DNA from: Anaeramoeba flamelloides
Lineage: Eukaryota > Metamonada > Anaeramoebidae
Length of the DNA: 64,000 nt
Direction: 5' to 3'
Assembly: GCA_027625915.1 (NCBI GenBank)
Contig: JANTQA010000033.1
Span: 5,766,001-5,830,000, forward strand
The notes below the pieces were generated by a model. That model ran no database searches. It was not told where the DNA came from and worked only from the letters and a program-made list of their open reading frames with translations. Each line of letters starts with the position of its first letter. Position 1 is the first letter of the stretch. Positions 35,691 to 48,809 of this stretch are shown here, one piece after another. A program made the position numbers and the translations under genes.

Positions 35691-38600
35691 TGAGTAAAAA
35701 TTTTTGAAAAATAGTTTAGTTTACAATTAAATAAATCCTATTAAAGTGGATACCCCCACAAGAAATGAAAAATTAACTTTATTTGAAAAATTAACTTAAC
35801 ACACAACGGTTTAGGAATAAGAGAAATAATAAAAGTCGGATTTGATTTGAGATTCATAGAAAAAAAATACCTGAACAAACTATAAATTTCAATAAAAAAA
35901 GAATATTAATATAAATTTTTGGGTACCTTGAATTACGGTATCTACTTGCAAAATTTCTCAATTTATTTGAAAAATTAAAATCTTTATCACAAGTTTTATC
36001 ATTAAAAATGTATTCTTGAAACACTATATAAATCCTCAATTTTCTGTATGTTAATTTGGAGTTTCAAAAATTATTTTTTTTTTCAAATTGACTTTTTAAA
36101 AAATAGAAAGAAGGTAAAGAAAAAAAAAAAAAAAAAAAAAAAGATATTTTAGAAAAAAAAAATTTTACACAATAAAAAAAAAATGATTTTGATCTTAAAA
36201 ATGATAATTTATTTTAAAAAGTAATATGAATTAAACTCATAGAATATGTTTTATTATTTTAATTAAATTGTGAACTCTCAACTGAAAATTAGTTTAGAAT
36301 ATGGTAGTCCAAATCAATTTTAAAGATTAATCAAATATTAATTTAGAGAATAATTTATATTGAATTGAAATTTTTACAAATTTTTATTAATTTATGTTGA
36401 ACGTTTTTTGTAACTTTATTTTTGTTTTTATTTTATAAAACCTTTTTCGACAGAAACTATCTATAATTAACTCTATTTTTTGAGAAAAAATTTGTCTTTT
36501 GGTTGTTTTTTTTAAAATATTATTTGTTTTTTTTTGAAAGCTGAAATCAAAGAAAGGAATATTTTTAAATAAACTTTTTTGCTGTCAGGGGTTGTAAAAA
36601 AGGTGTAGATATCAATTATTATTAATGATTGGCATTTTCATTGGTAGAAAAGAAATAATTAGAATAATACAAATTAAGATGAGAGTTGATATACGATTGA
36701 AGTAAATATAATCAAACAATAAATTTTTTTAAACTGTTGAAAAACAAAAATTCTTTATGAACGCTTTCAAAAAATAACAATTTTTTTATATTTCTTATTG
36801 AAGAACATAGAAATTATCAATAGAAATAAATATGATTTTGATATAATCATTCTCATCATTTCTCTATTGTTAGAAGATTTTTTTTTTGACCAAATAATAT
36901 CTAGCAACAGGAAAAAAAATGCAAGAGGATAACCTTCCAAAAAAAAAAAAATTGGAAAAAAAAAAGTAAAATAAGAAAAATACCACAAAATAGTTTTGAA
37001 ATTCCCTAAATAAAATTTATCTTTTTATACAGTTTTTAATCTTTTAAAAATATACAATTTATACATGGTAATGGGTGATGTTGATAGGGAAATAGTTGAA
37101 TTATTATTCATTATTGATTTTTATTATATTTTTTGATAAATATTTTTAAAAAATAAACTCTACTCCCAATTATGATTACATATTTATCACCAAAAAAACC
37201 TTTTATTTTATTCAAAAATTTCATGAAAAAATGTAAATAAGTTAATTTTTTTTCGAGTGAAATCCCAAATTCCGGTATAAATTAGAATCGGTTTTATTTG
37301 TTTGAAAACTAATAACAACGCAAAATTGAAAGTACTGTAAATTCTATTGATTCTATAAAGATCTTTAAAACAAGCTGAAAAAGAATTTTTGAAAAAGAAA
37401 TTAAATTCTTCTTTATTGAAATTTTCTAAAAATATTTAATTTATATATTTAGAATTTATAATTTGCCCTTTGTGTGTCTTTAATTATTAAAAAGTTAGTT
37501 TGTATTGCTTTCATGAGTAACTATTATAATTTTTTTTTAGAAACAATTTTGAGTTAAATGTGATATTAAAATCAAAAATTTCTATTTTTTTTTCAAAATA
37601 TTCTCATATCTTAAAAGAATAAATTTTATCTCGTAAAGAACGAAATACCTCGATATATATATACATACATACATGACTTTCAATGTATATAATATTTTAA
37701 ATTTTTTATTTAGTTCTTTTTTTTTTTTTGAAAAAAATAATATAATATGTACTATTCTAATAAATCACCAATAAATATATATATTTTTTTTTAATAAATT
37801 AAAACAAAAATAAAAATAAATTAAATTAAAACGGTTTAGCTGGTTAGATATTTATCTCCTTATATTTTTTATATATAAAATTTTCATTATTATTTTCTTT
37901 TTTTTTTAATTGAAGTTGAATTTAATTTGAGGTGTAATGTAATGAACTCTTATATTCTACTTTAACTCATTACTAAACTTTAACTAATGAAAACAAGTTT
38001 TTTTTTACTGTGGGTATCAAGTATAAAGATTAATCATTTGGTAACGCAATATAAAACAAGGTATAGTTCATTAAACCAAATTTAAAAGACATACGAAGAT
38101 CTCAAAAACTTCGAAATTGTAATATAATGACATAAAAAATAGAGAAAAAGATTATTTTTCACAAAATATTCATTTCAGTTGACATGGTTTGTAAATTTTA
38201 TGAAATTTTTAAAATAAAATTAAATATTATTTTTAAACTATTTATATTAATTCATGATCAAACCACTAAAATCAATTTAAATATGAGCCAAATAATTTCG
38301 TTTGTATTCCTATTTTCGAATATCAAAACCTGGAAAAAAAATAAAATATTAGAAATATTTTAGTAATGCATTAGAGTTAATTAACACAGATTATTTAAAG
38401 AACTCTTATTTATAAGGTTAATATACATTATTTAATTATGGTGTATTTTATACATCTCTTAGATCATTATCTTGAGAATTTCCGTTTCCTTGAACTAATA
38501 ATATTGCGAAGAACAAATTGAACTAATTCAAATTGTAACCATAATTCCCAGAAGGGAACTTTGATAAAATCTCTGGAAAGAAAATTTCTAATCGAATTGT

Positions 38601-40139
38601 GAAGATCTTTAAGGTTTTATAGGTTTTAGTAAAATCGAGTAGAACTTGAGAATAACTTTTTCTTTTAGTAATGGGAAAATAATATATCATATTGTATAAA
38701 AACTAGTCTCTTATAAGAATAAAATATTGATAACAGAATATTACAAGTATCGTTGAATATAATTCAAAAATCTTGACTGAAAGAAAAAAAAATATTCAAC
38801 TCTTACGTGTTACTAATTTTGTGAATTTTCAAATCAAATTCGTTGAATATTGTGGTTTAAAGAAAGGTTTAAAAAGTTGGTGGTTACTTTAAGTAACAAT
38901 AACCAAATGGATTGTGTGGATGAAATAGTTCGAAAATTATATTCGACACTAAATTTTTTTTTTAATAAAGAAAATCCTGAGAAAAAGATCTAATTGTGTT
39001 TTTTTGGATTAGAAGTACTTTTTATATTCAAGATCAAATCAAAAAATTATAATTTCAACACCCAAAGTTTCTCAAATAAGAAATGTATTTTGTTAGAATG
39101 ACAAAATTCAATTTTAAAATATTACTGTCAACTTAATTTGTTTGATTAGTTATTTGGAAGAATATTCAATTTTCACTTTTGACTCAACCTTAAAATTTTA
39201 AAATGGAACATTCAAAAAATAATTGATTTGTTGTTATTATTATTGTTTTCCAATAAAAAAAACTGAGATATTTTCGGTAGCTACTAAAAATTTGAGTCTT
39301 CTAAGGACGTTGTTGGTAAGGAATTTTTTTTGATACTTTTTCTTATTCAAATTCGAAAAATACCTTTTTTTAGATCAAAATCATTAAATCGACTTATTGT
39401 TATTGATTGGTTGAACAGAATTTAATCATTAGAATATGAAACCAACAATTAATTGGTGTAGTTATGGTTAACATACAATATTTTTAACTTCTGATTTGTG
39501 AATTTAGGAGATCGGAAAATAAGAGGTAAAAAAGTTAAAAAAAAAATTGTATTCTTGAATTATAAAAAGAAAGACTGAAAATTAATTATATTTCAGAGAA
39601 AACACTAAGGTTTGACTGAAATTATTCCAGAGATTGAATTATTTGGGGAATTCTAGAATTTGAGACTTAATATTTGTAAAAAGTGAAAAACGAAAAATTT
39701 CAACGATCATTAACGAAAAAAAATTTTTCTTCTAAAATGTAAACTCTCATTAATCAATTAACGCCTCGAGACTCTACTAATAATTTTAAGTCTTTTGTAT
39801 TCAACGAAATATCAAATTTTCGCCTGACTTCAAATATTAAAAAAAAAGAAAAATCAAAATAAATTTCAAGCTTTTTTTTCAAAACCCTAATTTGAGATAA
39901 AGATCCTATTGAACCACTTTAAACATTTTGATAATTTGGGTTTGACTTTTCGTTTTATTTGTTTTTTTTTTTAATTTTGTGAAATCTTTGACAATCCCTC
40001 AAATCTAAGAGAGTATCAATATAAAAAATAATATGTTATATTTTAAAATTTTACGAAAAATCAAAAAAGCAATTAAAAAAACAAAAAAATAAAACACAAA
40101 TCATTTTTTTATTTTATACATCCAAAAATATCTTATATT

Positions 40140-41333
40140 ATGTCAAAAAAAGATTACCAAACCTTGGAAGAAGAAAATAATAGTAGTTCACAAGAAAATG
40201 AGCTTTTCCAAAAAGTGAATCTTGAAGAGAACAAAACAATATATCCAAATCTTGATGATAACACTAATGTCAACAAAAATGGAAGTGGGGGTGGAAGTGG
40301 AAGTGGGAGTGGAAGCGACACTAGCTCTGATTCTTGCCCTGAGAAGGCATTGAAAGAACTTGATGTTGAGGACAATGAAAATAATAATGTCCCTGATCAA
40401 AATAGGGATTTTATCCCCGAGGATTCAAACGCATACTTTGAATGGTTAAAAGCAAGAACTTACAAGATGGAGTATGGGAAATGGTTTAAAGATGCAAAAA
40501 CAATTTACAAGGACAATTGGAAGCCTTTAACCAAAATATTCCTTGTGATCTTTCTTGTGTTATTTTTCAGCTCTTTATTTGTGGGATTAATTACAAGCGC
40601 ACTGATGGGCGAAGAAGAAGTCATACGTTACGAAGGTTCTGACGAATATAGAACATATTCCAAATATTGGAACGGTGCTTCTGTTATCTTTTTGATGATT
40701 GGGCTCTTGGGTATCTCCTTTTTATGTACATATTTTGTGATTGGATCTTTTTTTGTCTGTTTCAAATTAATTCAAAATCACTTAAAACCAAACAACGACG
40801 ATCAAATTGATGGTAACGACAATGAAAATGATAATGAAAATGATAATGAAAATGAGATAGTTGACGAGACTTTAAAAGTTAAAGATGTGTTTGCTGGATT
40901 TAAATATGGTAATAAAACCTTTTGGGGTGTTTTTTTCATCATTTGCATAGATTTGCTTGCTTCAACTTTATTCAATCTTACTTTTTCTTTCATATTAGGT
41001 TTGCTAGCTATATATATCACAGTTATCTTAACCTACGCAATTCCCTTTTATTTACAGAACAATGCACATTTTTCAGTCAAAAAGAGTATTAAAATCTCAA
41101 GAATGCTTGCCCACCGTAATTTTGTTGGCGTATGTTGTATTCATATCGTCATCTCATTCATCTTATTTTTGGGTTGTTTGCTATTTGGAATTGGGATCAT
41201 TGTAGCTGCCCCAGTTGCTTTTCTGTTTTATCTCATTTCTTATGTTGGTATATTTGGCAACAAAGATATCCCTTTGTCACAAGATTTAATTATTATTGAT
41301 AGGAAAAACCAACAAGAAGAAATTGATCTTTAA
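40140..41333 (+). CDS. Six-TM membrane protein resembling a bacterial DUF975/DUF4013-type family
   Basis: 397 residues from ATG 40140. Residues 1-110 are polar, with a Gly/Ser repeat (48-60) and acidic stretches, probably cytosolic. Predicted membrane segments are at about 132-155, 178-208, 261-280, 283-305, 327-352 and 353-372. The WFKDAKTIYKDNWKPLTKIFLV start, the VFAGFKYGNKTFWGVF turn, the IPFYL...FSVKKSIKISRMLAHRNFVG block and the ILFLGCLLFGIGIIVAAPVAFLFYLISYVGIFG end follow the layout I know from bacterial integral membrane families (DUF975, DUF4013 and the glycerophosphodiesterase membrane domain). Between TM2 and TM3 an Asn/Asp/Glu repeat (about 218-240) has expanded, as is usual in this genome. 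Function is unknown. No intron is seen. Confidence 0.85.
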   Translation: MSKKDYQTLEEENNSSSQENELFQKVNLEENKTIYPNLDDNTNVNKNGSGGGSGSGSGSDTSSDSCPEKALKELDVEDNENNNVPDQNRDFIPEDSNAYFEWLKARTYKMEYGKWFKDAKTIYKDNWKPLTKIFLVIFLVLFFSSLFVGLITSALMGEEEVIRYEGSDEYRTYSKYWNGASVIFLMIGLLGISFLCTYFVIGSFFVCFKLIQNHLKPNNDDQIDGNDNENDNENDNENEIVDETLKVKDVFAGFKYGNKTFWGVFFIICIDLLASTLFNLTFSFILGLLAIYITVILTYAIPFYLQNNAHFSVKKSIKISRMLAHRNFVGVCCIHIVISFILFLGCLLFGIGIIVAAPVAFLFYLISYVGIFGNKDIPLSQDLIIIDRKNQQEEIDL

Positions 41334-42213
41334 ACCTTAATATTCTGAATTTTTTAACTTTTTTCTGCTTTGTATTTTATTGTTCAAATTTTCTCCTTGA
41401 TTTGTATTTCTATTTCACTTCAAAAAATCTTGGAATATTCTTTTTTTTTAAATAAATATTATTTTCCATAAATAAACACAATATCTAAACATAATTTTAT
41501 AATAATTTTTTTTTTTACTGGAAAATTCATAGTTTGTTAAGTTATCTCTTTTATTAATAACAGACTTAATATGAAGTTTATTATTTTGATCAGGAGATTT
41601 TCAGTATTATTAAAAAAAAAAAAAAAAAGTAAAAACTGGTGTTTTTGAGGTATTAATAAAATACAAAACTGAGATTTGTTAATTTTTGAAGTTTGTTTCA
41701 TAAATTTCGAATTATGATCAATTCAAAAAAAAGTTTTGAACTTTTTGGTGTAATTTCAATTTTTTAATTCTTGACAAACAACTTTTAAAAGTTTTTTTTT
41801 TACATCAATAATATAATTTTCAACTAATTAACATGTTTTCTAAATATTTAGATTAATGAAATGTTTTCTATAGAGCTTATTAAAACATTTCCAAAAATAC
41901 AGCAAAGTAAAAGAAAAGTTTATTACTTTTTTGTTCTTATTTGTCAGTATTAAAAAAACTGTTAATGTTTTTTTGGTATCCGAATAGGCGAGGCTACTTT
42001 TTAAGAAACATAAGGTTTTTAATAAATCTTTTTTTTTTTTTTTTTTTAAACATAATGTATTTAAATTAAATTGTTTTTTATTTTTTGGTAATAAGAATAA
42101 ATAAAAAAAAACATATGTAATAATCAAGTATTAAGAAATCTTTAAAAGTTTGCCCAAAGATAAAAATAAAAACTTGGACAATAAAGGAAAAAACACATAG
42201 ATGTCTAAAAAGG

Positions 42214-42214
<1 letters not shown>

Positions 42215-42251
<37 letters not shown>
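42215..42251. repeat. AT dinucleotide repeat
   Basis: About eighteen AT units flanked by AAGGATT and AATCGTCTT, themselves partly inverse. Confidence 0.9.
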
Positions 42252-42253
<2 letters not shown>

Positions 42254-43229
42254 CGTCTTTAAAATTGATATTTATTTCCCAAAAGCGTATTGTTTAGTTT
42301 ATTATAAATTGGTTTTTGTAGAGTAAATACCCTAATATCCACAATAAAAGGTTCTTTTTGAAACCCAATAATTAATTTCAATGAAATTTTGGTCATATAG
42401 TTTGAATTGATGTTAAATCATATGACTAGTACTGTCTGATGTGCTATCTAAATTCGATTACAAACGGATATAACTTTTATTACCAGAATCAAATTTCTAA
42501 CTTTCAAGAAAATTTATTTCAGAGATATATTATATATTAAAAATTTAGTTTTTTTTTAGAAAATTTTGAATCATGTAATGACATTCCAAGAAAAATTTAA
42601 TATCTTTGTCATTTTCTCACAAGTGGGCACATATTACTTTTCTTGAAAAAATATTGAATTACTTTCCTTCATTTACAGTATGTTTAGATAAGTTTTTTTG
42701 GAGTTAACTTTTCTTTTTGATTTGATAGAGTTTTTTTTATTAATTTTATAATATATTTGGCTCAAAAATAATAATCAAATATTTACCATTGGGTTTTTAA
42801 AAAAAAAAGATAAAACCCTCTTCTCTAACCACTAATCAGAGTTCTCCTAAAGGAATAGTTAGTTTCTAAATAATATTTCCAAAAAAAGACGAACCATTTG
42901 TTTTTGAAATTTCTTAAAAATAGAACTTTTCCGGTGAATCTTTTCCTTAATTGTTAATACCAAATTATATCAAATACTAATAGAACTAAATCAAATATCA
43001 TGGTATTGATTTCAAAAATATTTTCATCCTAATATTACCTAAAAATCAAGAAAAAAATAACACTTTTTTTGAAGAAAAAAAACATGACCAATTTCAATAA
43101 AAAATGGGAATATATTAATAATATAAATAATTTTTACAACAATAAAAAACCCTTGTTATTTTTTCCCTTCTATTAAAAATTGTTTAATAATAAACAATAT
43201 AGGAAAAATTTTTTTTCAAACAAAAAGAA

Positions 43230-43460
43230 AATAAATATAAAATATCACACCTAAAAAATATCAGATAAAATTGAGATTAAGACAATTTAATCTCATTTAT
43301 TTATGTAATATCAATATTAAGAAACTAATTAAATTGTTATAAAGAAACCATAAAATTTAGTTAATTATTTTATTTATTTAAATAATTTTATGAGGGCTGA
43401 GGTTAATGAAGATATTTTTAAATAACGTGCCATGCTTTTTTGGAAATAGACTATTTGTAT
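43230..43460 (+). repeat. Diverged copy of the 1080-1660 repeat
   Basis: Shares CACACCTAAAAAATATCA, TAAAATTGAGAT, TTTAATCTC and the AAGATATTTTTAAATAA end with units at 1080 and 1745. Confidence 0.5.
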
Positions 43461-43499
43461 TTATTTCAGTTTTTTTTTGTTTTTAAAGGGTAATTCCTC

Positions 43500-43500
<1 letters not shown>

Positions 43501-43531
<31 letters not shown>
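43501..43531. repeat. Run of 31 A
   Basis: Uninterrupted poly-A. Seen directly. Confidence 0.9.
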
Positions 43532-43535
<4 letters not shown>

Positions 43536-45792
43536 ACAATTCAACTCAAAGAAAAATTAATTGTTATTTATTTTTATTTAAATTTTGACTGTTCTTTAAA
43601 TTCCTTGTGTTTTCATTTTATTCTCTGTGTTTGGTGTTTTGTTTGTATACAAATAGAGTAGTGCACCAATCGTTTTGAAAATAATTACAAATTATTAGAC
43701 ATGGTGCGTTGGGTAATATAATAATATCCACCAATACTTTATTGGTTATAATTTTTTAAGGGTCTAGTCGTTTAATGTGGATATGTACCATATTCAAGTG
43801 GCAACATGAGACTAAAAGGGTATTGTGAAATAGCCCTACTTTTGGTTGTTAAAGTTGAATTAAAAAAAAAAAAATTCATTGGATCATCTTTGGAAAAAAA
43901 TTCAACGAAGAAAAATAAGTTTGAAATAGTTCTTAATTTCAAAAAATCAAAATTTAAAAATAAAAATTCATCTTTCTTCATTTTCACTTTCCAACTGGTT
44001 AAATTTCTTTAAATTAAAACAAATTTCTTTCTTGATTTTCGCAATCAATTTAATTCGATTTAATCCAATTTTTGGCTATTTTGTAACTCTCTAAATTTGA
44101 CCAAGTAAGGATTTTGGATGTTCTTTAGATAAAAAAACCTCATTTAAAAAATGAAAAAAATGAAAAACAAAATCACCGAGATCTCCAAAAGCACCAAAGA
44201 ACAACACTCCAAAACTGATATATTTGTTTTCAAAATTGTAATCCATAACCATTCAAATTGGAAATTGAAGGTTGCTCTTTGATGATTATTTCTAAAAATG
44301 ACCTCATCTTTAATTTTTGATTTTTGGAGATCGGTTGTACACCATAGGTTGGTTGGTTTTTGATTGGTGTTGTGTCCTCTTAAAAATTACTCAAAAGTTT
44401 TTTTACATTTCAGAAAAAAATTTCACTGTAATGACTCAACCTTTAAATCAAACTTTTCTTGTAATGTTAATATACTGATTACAAAGTATCCAAATTCCTA
44501 AAGATTAGCCAATTATACATTATTAAAGGTAGACTGGTATACAGACTATTGGAAAGTCGTGATATTCGCTCAAGTGAATCTTTTGGAATTCGAAAGGGCT
44601 TTTTCTTGTTGGTTTCATTTATGGTGACACGATGAAATTAAAGTTTGATAGATTTTTAATCTTTTTTAGTGTTAGACTAAAAACGTTTTTGATTTTTGGA
44701 AATTTAAAATATAATTATTTGATTGATCCAAAAATAAAAAAAAATTATATATTGAATTAATAAATAATATAAAAATTATTTTTTTGACTATTTAAGAATT
44801 AAAATCATTTTTTTAGGGTGAAATAGCTCCTCTTCTTTTTAATCCTATTCAATGAATAATAGTAAATATTTTCACAAGTCAAATACAAAAAATCTCTAAT
44901 GCAATATCAAAAATCAAAAGATAAATATTCCTCTCACTTGCCACTTCATTTGAAATTTTTATTATCATTTTAGGGTATTTCTAGAAATACCCGTGTGTAG
45001 TATGTTGAAAGTATGAATATACTGGAGTTCGTGATAGAAATTAAATATTGTTAATTTTCCAGCTTTTGTTCTAAAAATTTGAAAGGTCTGGGTATTAATA
45101 AAATGTTTTAATTTTTTTTCAAATTTAAAAAAAGGAAATATTTTATCTTTTCTAAAACTGGAATTTGATTAAACGATTTTTTGAATATGGTATTTTGAAT
45201 TTCCGTTCTTTTGGGGTTAAAAATTCTGATTGTCCTTAAAAATGTTGAAAAATAAAAAGATTCTGAAATTCTCAATTATGAATATGACTCTCTGGTTAAA
45301 AACCAAATCTTTTAAGCATTAAGAGAGACTACATTTCAATTTCGTTCTGGGAAAGAAGAGTCAATTTGAACAAAGAAAAAGTTTTTGAAGGGGAATTAGA
45401 ATAAAAAAAAAACCAACAACAGAACATATTCTGTACTAGTAGAGCAAAAGAAATTCTGAGAAATACTCTTTTTTTCAAAACACAGAATTTTTTCATAAAA
45501 AGCTCGAAAAAATTGTTAATTTATTGATTTTTGGATTGAAACATGACAATAAATAACAACCAACAAAAATAAAATGAAAACGTTAAATTTTCTTTGATTT
45601 ATTTAACTTTTTTGAAATTATTTCTTTACTTCGACTAACGCACCTTTTCTTTTTTTTTTACCGAAAAAAAAGTTTTTTTTCATTTTTTAAAATTGTTCTT
45701 TCAAAAAAAGAATTTTTTTTTATTTTCACGATCAACACACAGCCAAACTAAACTACCACTGATCACTTTACAAAATAAAAGGGTATTTCAAA

Positions 45793-47016
45793 ATGGATGA
45801 AAATGTCTCTGATGGCATAAAGAAAAATTCAGGATCAGATCCTAAAAATTCTTTACCAAGCCAAGTAACAACACAGAACAACGAAAAAAACGGAACTGAT
45901 CAAAAGAACACAACAAACCAAATTTATTCAAATAATAATAACACCCAAGAACATACAGTTAACAGTTTACACGTAAAGAATGATCCAAACCAAGAAGATC
46001 AATTTAAAATTAGCAGGGTTACAAAAGAAAATGAAAAAGATCAAGAAACAAAAATAGAAAAAGAAGAAAAAGAACAAAAAGAACAAAAAGAAGAAAAACA
46101 AGAAAACGAACAAAAAGAAAATCAATCAATCGAACAAAAAGAAGATCAAGCAAAAGAAAAAAAAGGAGATCCAGAAGAAAAGGAAAAGATTGAAGAAAAA
46201 GAAGAAAAAGAAGAAGAAGAAGAAGAAGAAAAATCTGAATCGGAATATGAAATTGAAGACGACGAAGAAGAAGACGAAGACGATGAATTAGAAGAAAGTG
46301 GTGACGAAGAAGACGACGAAGAAGATGATGAAGAAGAAGGCAATGAAAAAAAAATCCCAGGTAACCTTTCACAAAAGGATTTGCTCTTATTTCGCCCCTA
46401 CTCTTTTCGAACGAGAAGAAAATCAGCCAAGCCATTTGAGATTGGTGACAATTTATTTAAAAACAAATCGCCCGAATCCTTTGAGCTAGATTCCGATTCT
46501 GATGAGGGCAACAGCAAGAAAAAAAAACGAAAAAAGAAACGAGATCCTAAAAAAAACAGAAAGCTAACGAACCAACGTAAACGCACGCACCCACGAAAGT
46601 CTCGGCATTCTTCTTCGCACAAACACAAATCACTTCGATCGCATTCACACTCGCACCCTTATTCAAAATCAAGACGCCATAAGAGCAATCGTCCAACAAG
46701 AAAAGAGCATGACTCTGTAGAAACAAAAGAACGATCAAAGAAGAGAGAAAAAGATAAGGATCACCATCACCGCCATCGCAACAACCACAGACGCCGCCAC
46801 CACCACCATGGCCGCCACCATAGCCCAAGGAGAAGGCACAGCAAAAAACAAAGAAAGCACCGACATAGAAACGGAAGTGAGCGCACAAACAGAGACTTAG
46901 ATCTCGGGTCGAGCTCTGATTCCGATCAAGAAATGCAAAACGAGAAGAAAATTCAATCCAAATCCGATTTGGAATCTTTTAGCTCTTATTCTTCTGAAGA
47001 TTTTGACTTTCTATAA
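45793..47016 (+). CDS. Acidic and Arg/Ser/His-rich protein, probably nuclear
   Basis: 407 residues from ATG 45793, single exon. Residues 1-75 are Asn/Gln/Thr-rich. About 75-190 is a Glu/Lys run turning into almost pure Glu/Asp. Residues 190-240 are of normal complexity (NLSQKDLLLFRPYSFRTRRKS, KPFEIGDNLF, SPESFELDSDSDEG) and are probably the conserved part. From 243 to 375 the chain is strongly basic, with KKKKRKKKRDPKK, SR/SH dipeptides (SHKHKSLRSHSHSH) and a His/Arg block (HHHRHRNNHRRRHHHHGRHH). The tail is acidic, with SSSDSDQEM, a CK2-type site. This arrangement is typical of chromatin or splicing-associated proteins, and several stretches could act as nuclear localisation signals. Family and function are unknown. 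The gene body is clearly more GC-rich than its flanks. Confidence 0.75.
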   Translation: MDENVSDGIKKNSGSDPKNSLPSQVTTQNNEKNGTDQKNTTNQIYSNNNNTQEHTVNSLHVKNDPNQEDQFKISRVTKENEKDQETKIEKEEKEQKEQKEEKQENEQKENQSIEQKEDQAKEKKGDPEEKEKIEEKEEKEEEEEEEKSESEYEIEDDEEEDEDDELEESGDEEDDEEDDEEEGNEKKIPGNLSQKDLLLFRPYSFRTRRKSAKPFEIGDNLFKNKSPESFELDSDSDEGNSKKKKRKKKRDPKKNRKLTNQRKRTHPRKSRHSSSHKHKSLRSHSHSHPYSKSRRHKSNRPTRKEHDSVETKERSKKREKDKDHHHRHRNNHRRRHHHHGRHHSPRRRHSKKQRKHRHRNGSERTNRDLDLGSSSDSDQEMQNEKKIQSKSDLESFSSYSSEDFDFL

Positions 47017-48004
47017 AGTATGGCCAAAATAAAACCAAAAAATAATAAGAGCATTATTCAAAAATCATACAATCTTTGTTACCATTAAACCCTAAATATA
47101 ATAAATTTTCGAATTTTCACTTTCAAATCACAATTTTAAAGATGAAAACTCTCCTAATGGTTAACATCTTCTTGATAATCCTTATTAGGATTATAAGTAT
47201 CATTTAAACAATAAAGTTATCATTTTTTTGGAAGTTAGGCTAAAAAAAAATGACAAAAAATAACCTATCTAGGCAATAATTATACATGACTTTTAATCTA
47301 GATCAAGTTATTTAATAAAGCTTACACCCCCGTTTTTTAGTGTTTTTAAAATTTGTCAGTTATTTTTAGTAATCATAATTAATTAAGTTAGTCATAAGAG
47401 TATCTTTTTGTGAAAAATAGAAGAGACCTTGTATAGTTGTTGGTAATTAATAATTTAATTTTTAATAAAATAAGTGTCCTACTTTTTTTCAGCAACAATA
47501 AATTGAAATTGAAAATTTGATATAGATGAAGTTTAACTTGTTATTTCCATTTTTTTTCACACAGTTAATTCCATTTCAAAATCATTGTACGATTAAAAAT
47601 CAAATTTTTTAAATAAATATTTTGATAAATTGAAGTTATCTATTATAATAACAAAATTATAATTTTAATATTCAATTCTATACTCAAGAAATATTTGTTT
47701 TTCCTCTAAAAATAAAATAAAAAAAAAGTAAAAAAAAAAGATCAAAACAATTGGACCATTTATTATGAAATTTAGTTTATTTCAAAGAATCTGTGTTTTA
47801 AATGAACATTCTAATTTAAGGGTTGATGATCAGAAATTTTTGAAAATTTTTTTTTATTTATTCAAAAATTAATTACAAAAATTATAACCAGCCTGGAATA
47901 ATAAATTTATAAATAAAAAATATCTTCTTTTTTTTTATTCATATTTAACCGAGGAGTTTAAAATTCCTCTTATTTTTCTTTATGTTTTTTTTTTAATTTG
48001 GGTA

Positions 48005-48200
48005 CAGTCAGCTCCACTTTTAAGGCACAAATTTTCAACGAAATTTATGGCAAAATAAAATCTCAAATTAAGGTACAAAATTTGTAATTTTTTTTTTTAA
48101 CAATTTATTTTACTAGTATCTGAATTTTGTGCCTTAATTTGTAATTTTTTTGTGCCTTAAATTTCGTTGAAAGTTTGTACCTTGAAAGTGGAACTGGTTG
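48005..48200. mobile_element. PAL hairpin element, copy 2
   Basis: 196 bp with TA on both sides (48003-48004, 48201-48202). It starts CAGTCAGCTCCACTTTTAAG and ends in the inverse with a few changes. It sits inside the LINE fragment, so it inserted later. Confidence 0.85.
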
Positions 48201-48649
48201 TATACAAACTTGAAATCTATTCAATTGTCGGTTTATTTCACAAATTAAAAAAAAAACCTGGCACTTCATAAATACATATACTTGGATTAAGAAATATTTT
48301 AAAAGTTTCAAACATCATTTTATTATATACGTGGGTTAATAAAGTTATCAGGTTTTGTTAATTATTATGATTATTATTATTATTATTTTATATACTAATT
48401 GAGAAATTATTTGTTTTTAATTCTAAAATCCAGTTTTAACAATTATATTCATATCCTAGACAACTCCATAGAAAATAATACAACTCTTCATGGGTATCTC
48501 TTTCTATATATAGATTACACAATTAATAAAATTGTAATTTTATTTTTATTCACAAAATAAGAATAACTATTCATTTAAGTTATATAATATCTAAACTTTG
48601 AAATAGATTTTGAACCTTCCCATTTTAAAAATTTTTTGTGACAATTTTT

Positions 48650-48725
48650 CCAGGATCTAAAAGAATTTAGTAAAATCAAGTATTTTACTCAATTATTTTG
48701 AGTTCCAGAAAACCTAGAAACGAAT
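48650..48725. repeat. Family C piece inside the LINE fragment
   Basis: AATCAAGTATTTTACTCAAT and CCAGAAAACCTAGAAACG match the family C flank near 32020-32100. LINE-like sequence resumes after it (TTTATTAATATTTCTC). Confidence 0.45.
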
Positions 48726-48809
48726 GTTTATTAATATTTCTCAGTCTCAAAATTATTTTTAAATAAATTTGTACAATATAACTCAGGCTATTTTTAAAAA
48801 TAAACCCCC

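Larger units (their letters stand above)
33918..40139. other. Intergenic region, 6.2 kb
   Basis: No gene is supported. It holds one member of the decayed family E pair (34770-34960), an R1 copy (35092-35690), a partial R1-like stretch near 35985-36200 that contains an A run, and low-complexity A/T sequence up to the membrane protein gene at 40140. From 36700 to 40100 I see only short, Phe/Lys-rich frames without support. Confidence 0.6.
41334..45792. other. Intergenic region, 4.5 kb
   Basis: No gene is supported. It contains an AT microsatellite (42215-42251), a distant copy of the 1080-1660 repeat (43230-43460) and a 31-base A run (43501-43531). ATG frames at 43806-44012 and on the opposite strand are short and unsupported. 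The final 70 bases (CACGATCAACACACAGCC...) look like the leader of the next gene. Confidence 0.6.
47946..48800 (-). mobile_element. LINE 3' fragment, second copy, interrupted
   Basis: Matches the 3' end of the LINE at 27060-27530. The stem-loop (47952-47970) is present. AGAAATTATTTGTTTTTAAT, CCATAGAAAATAATACAACT, AAAATTGTAATTTTATTTTT and GAACCTTCCCATTTTAAA appear in the same order as at 27270-27480. It is interrupted by a PAL element (48005-48200) and a family C piece (48650-48725). Confidence 0.75.

Noticed and set aside
46019-46888. Minus-strand Leu, Ser or Gly/Cys-rich frames
   Set aside because: They are shadows of the acidic and SR/His repeats on the plus strand.
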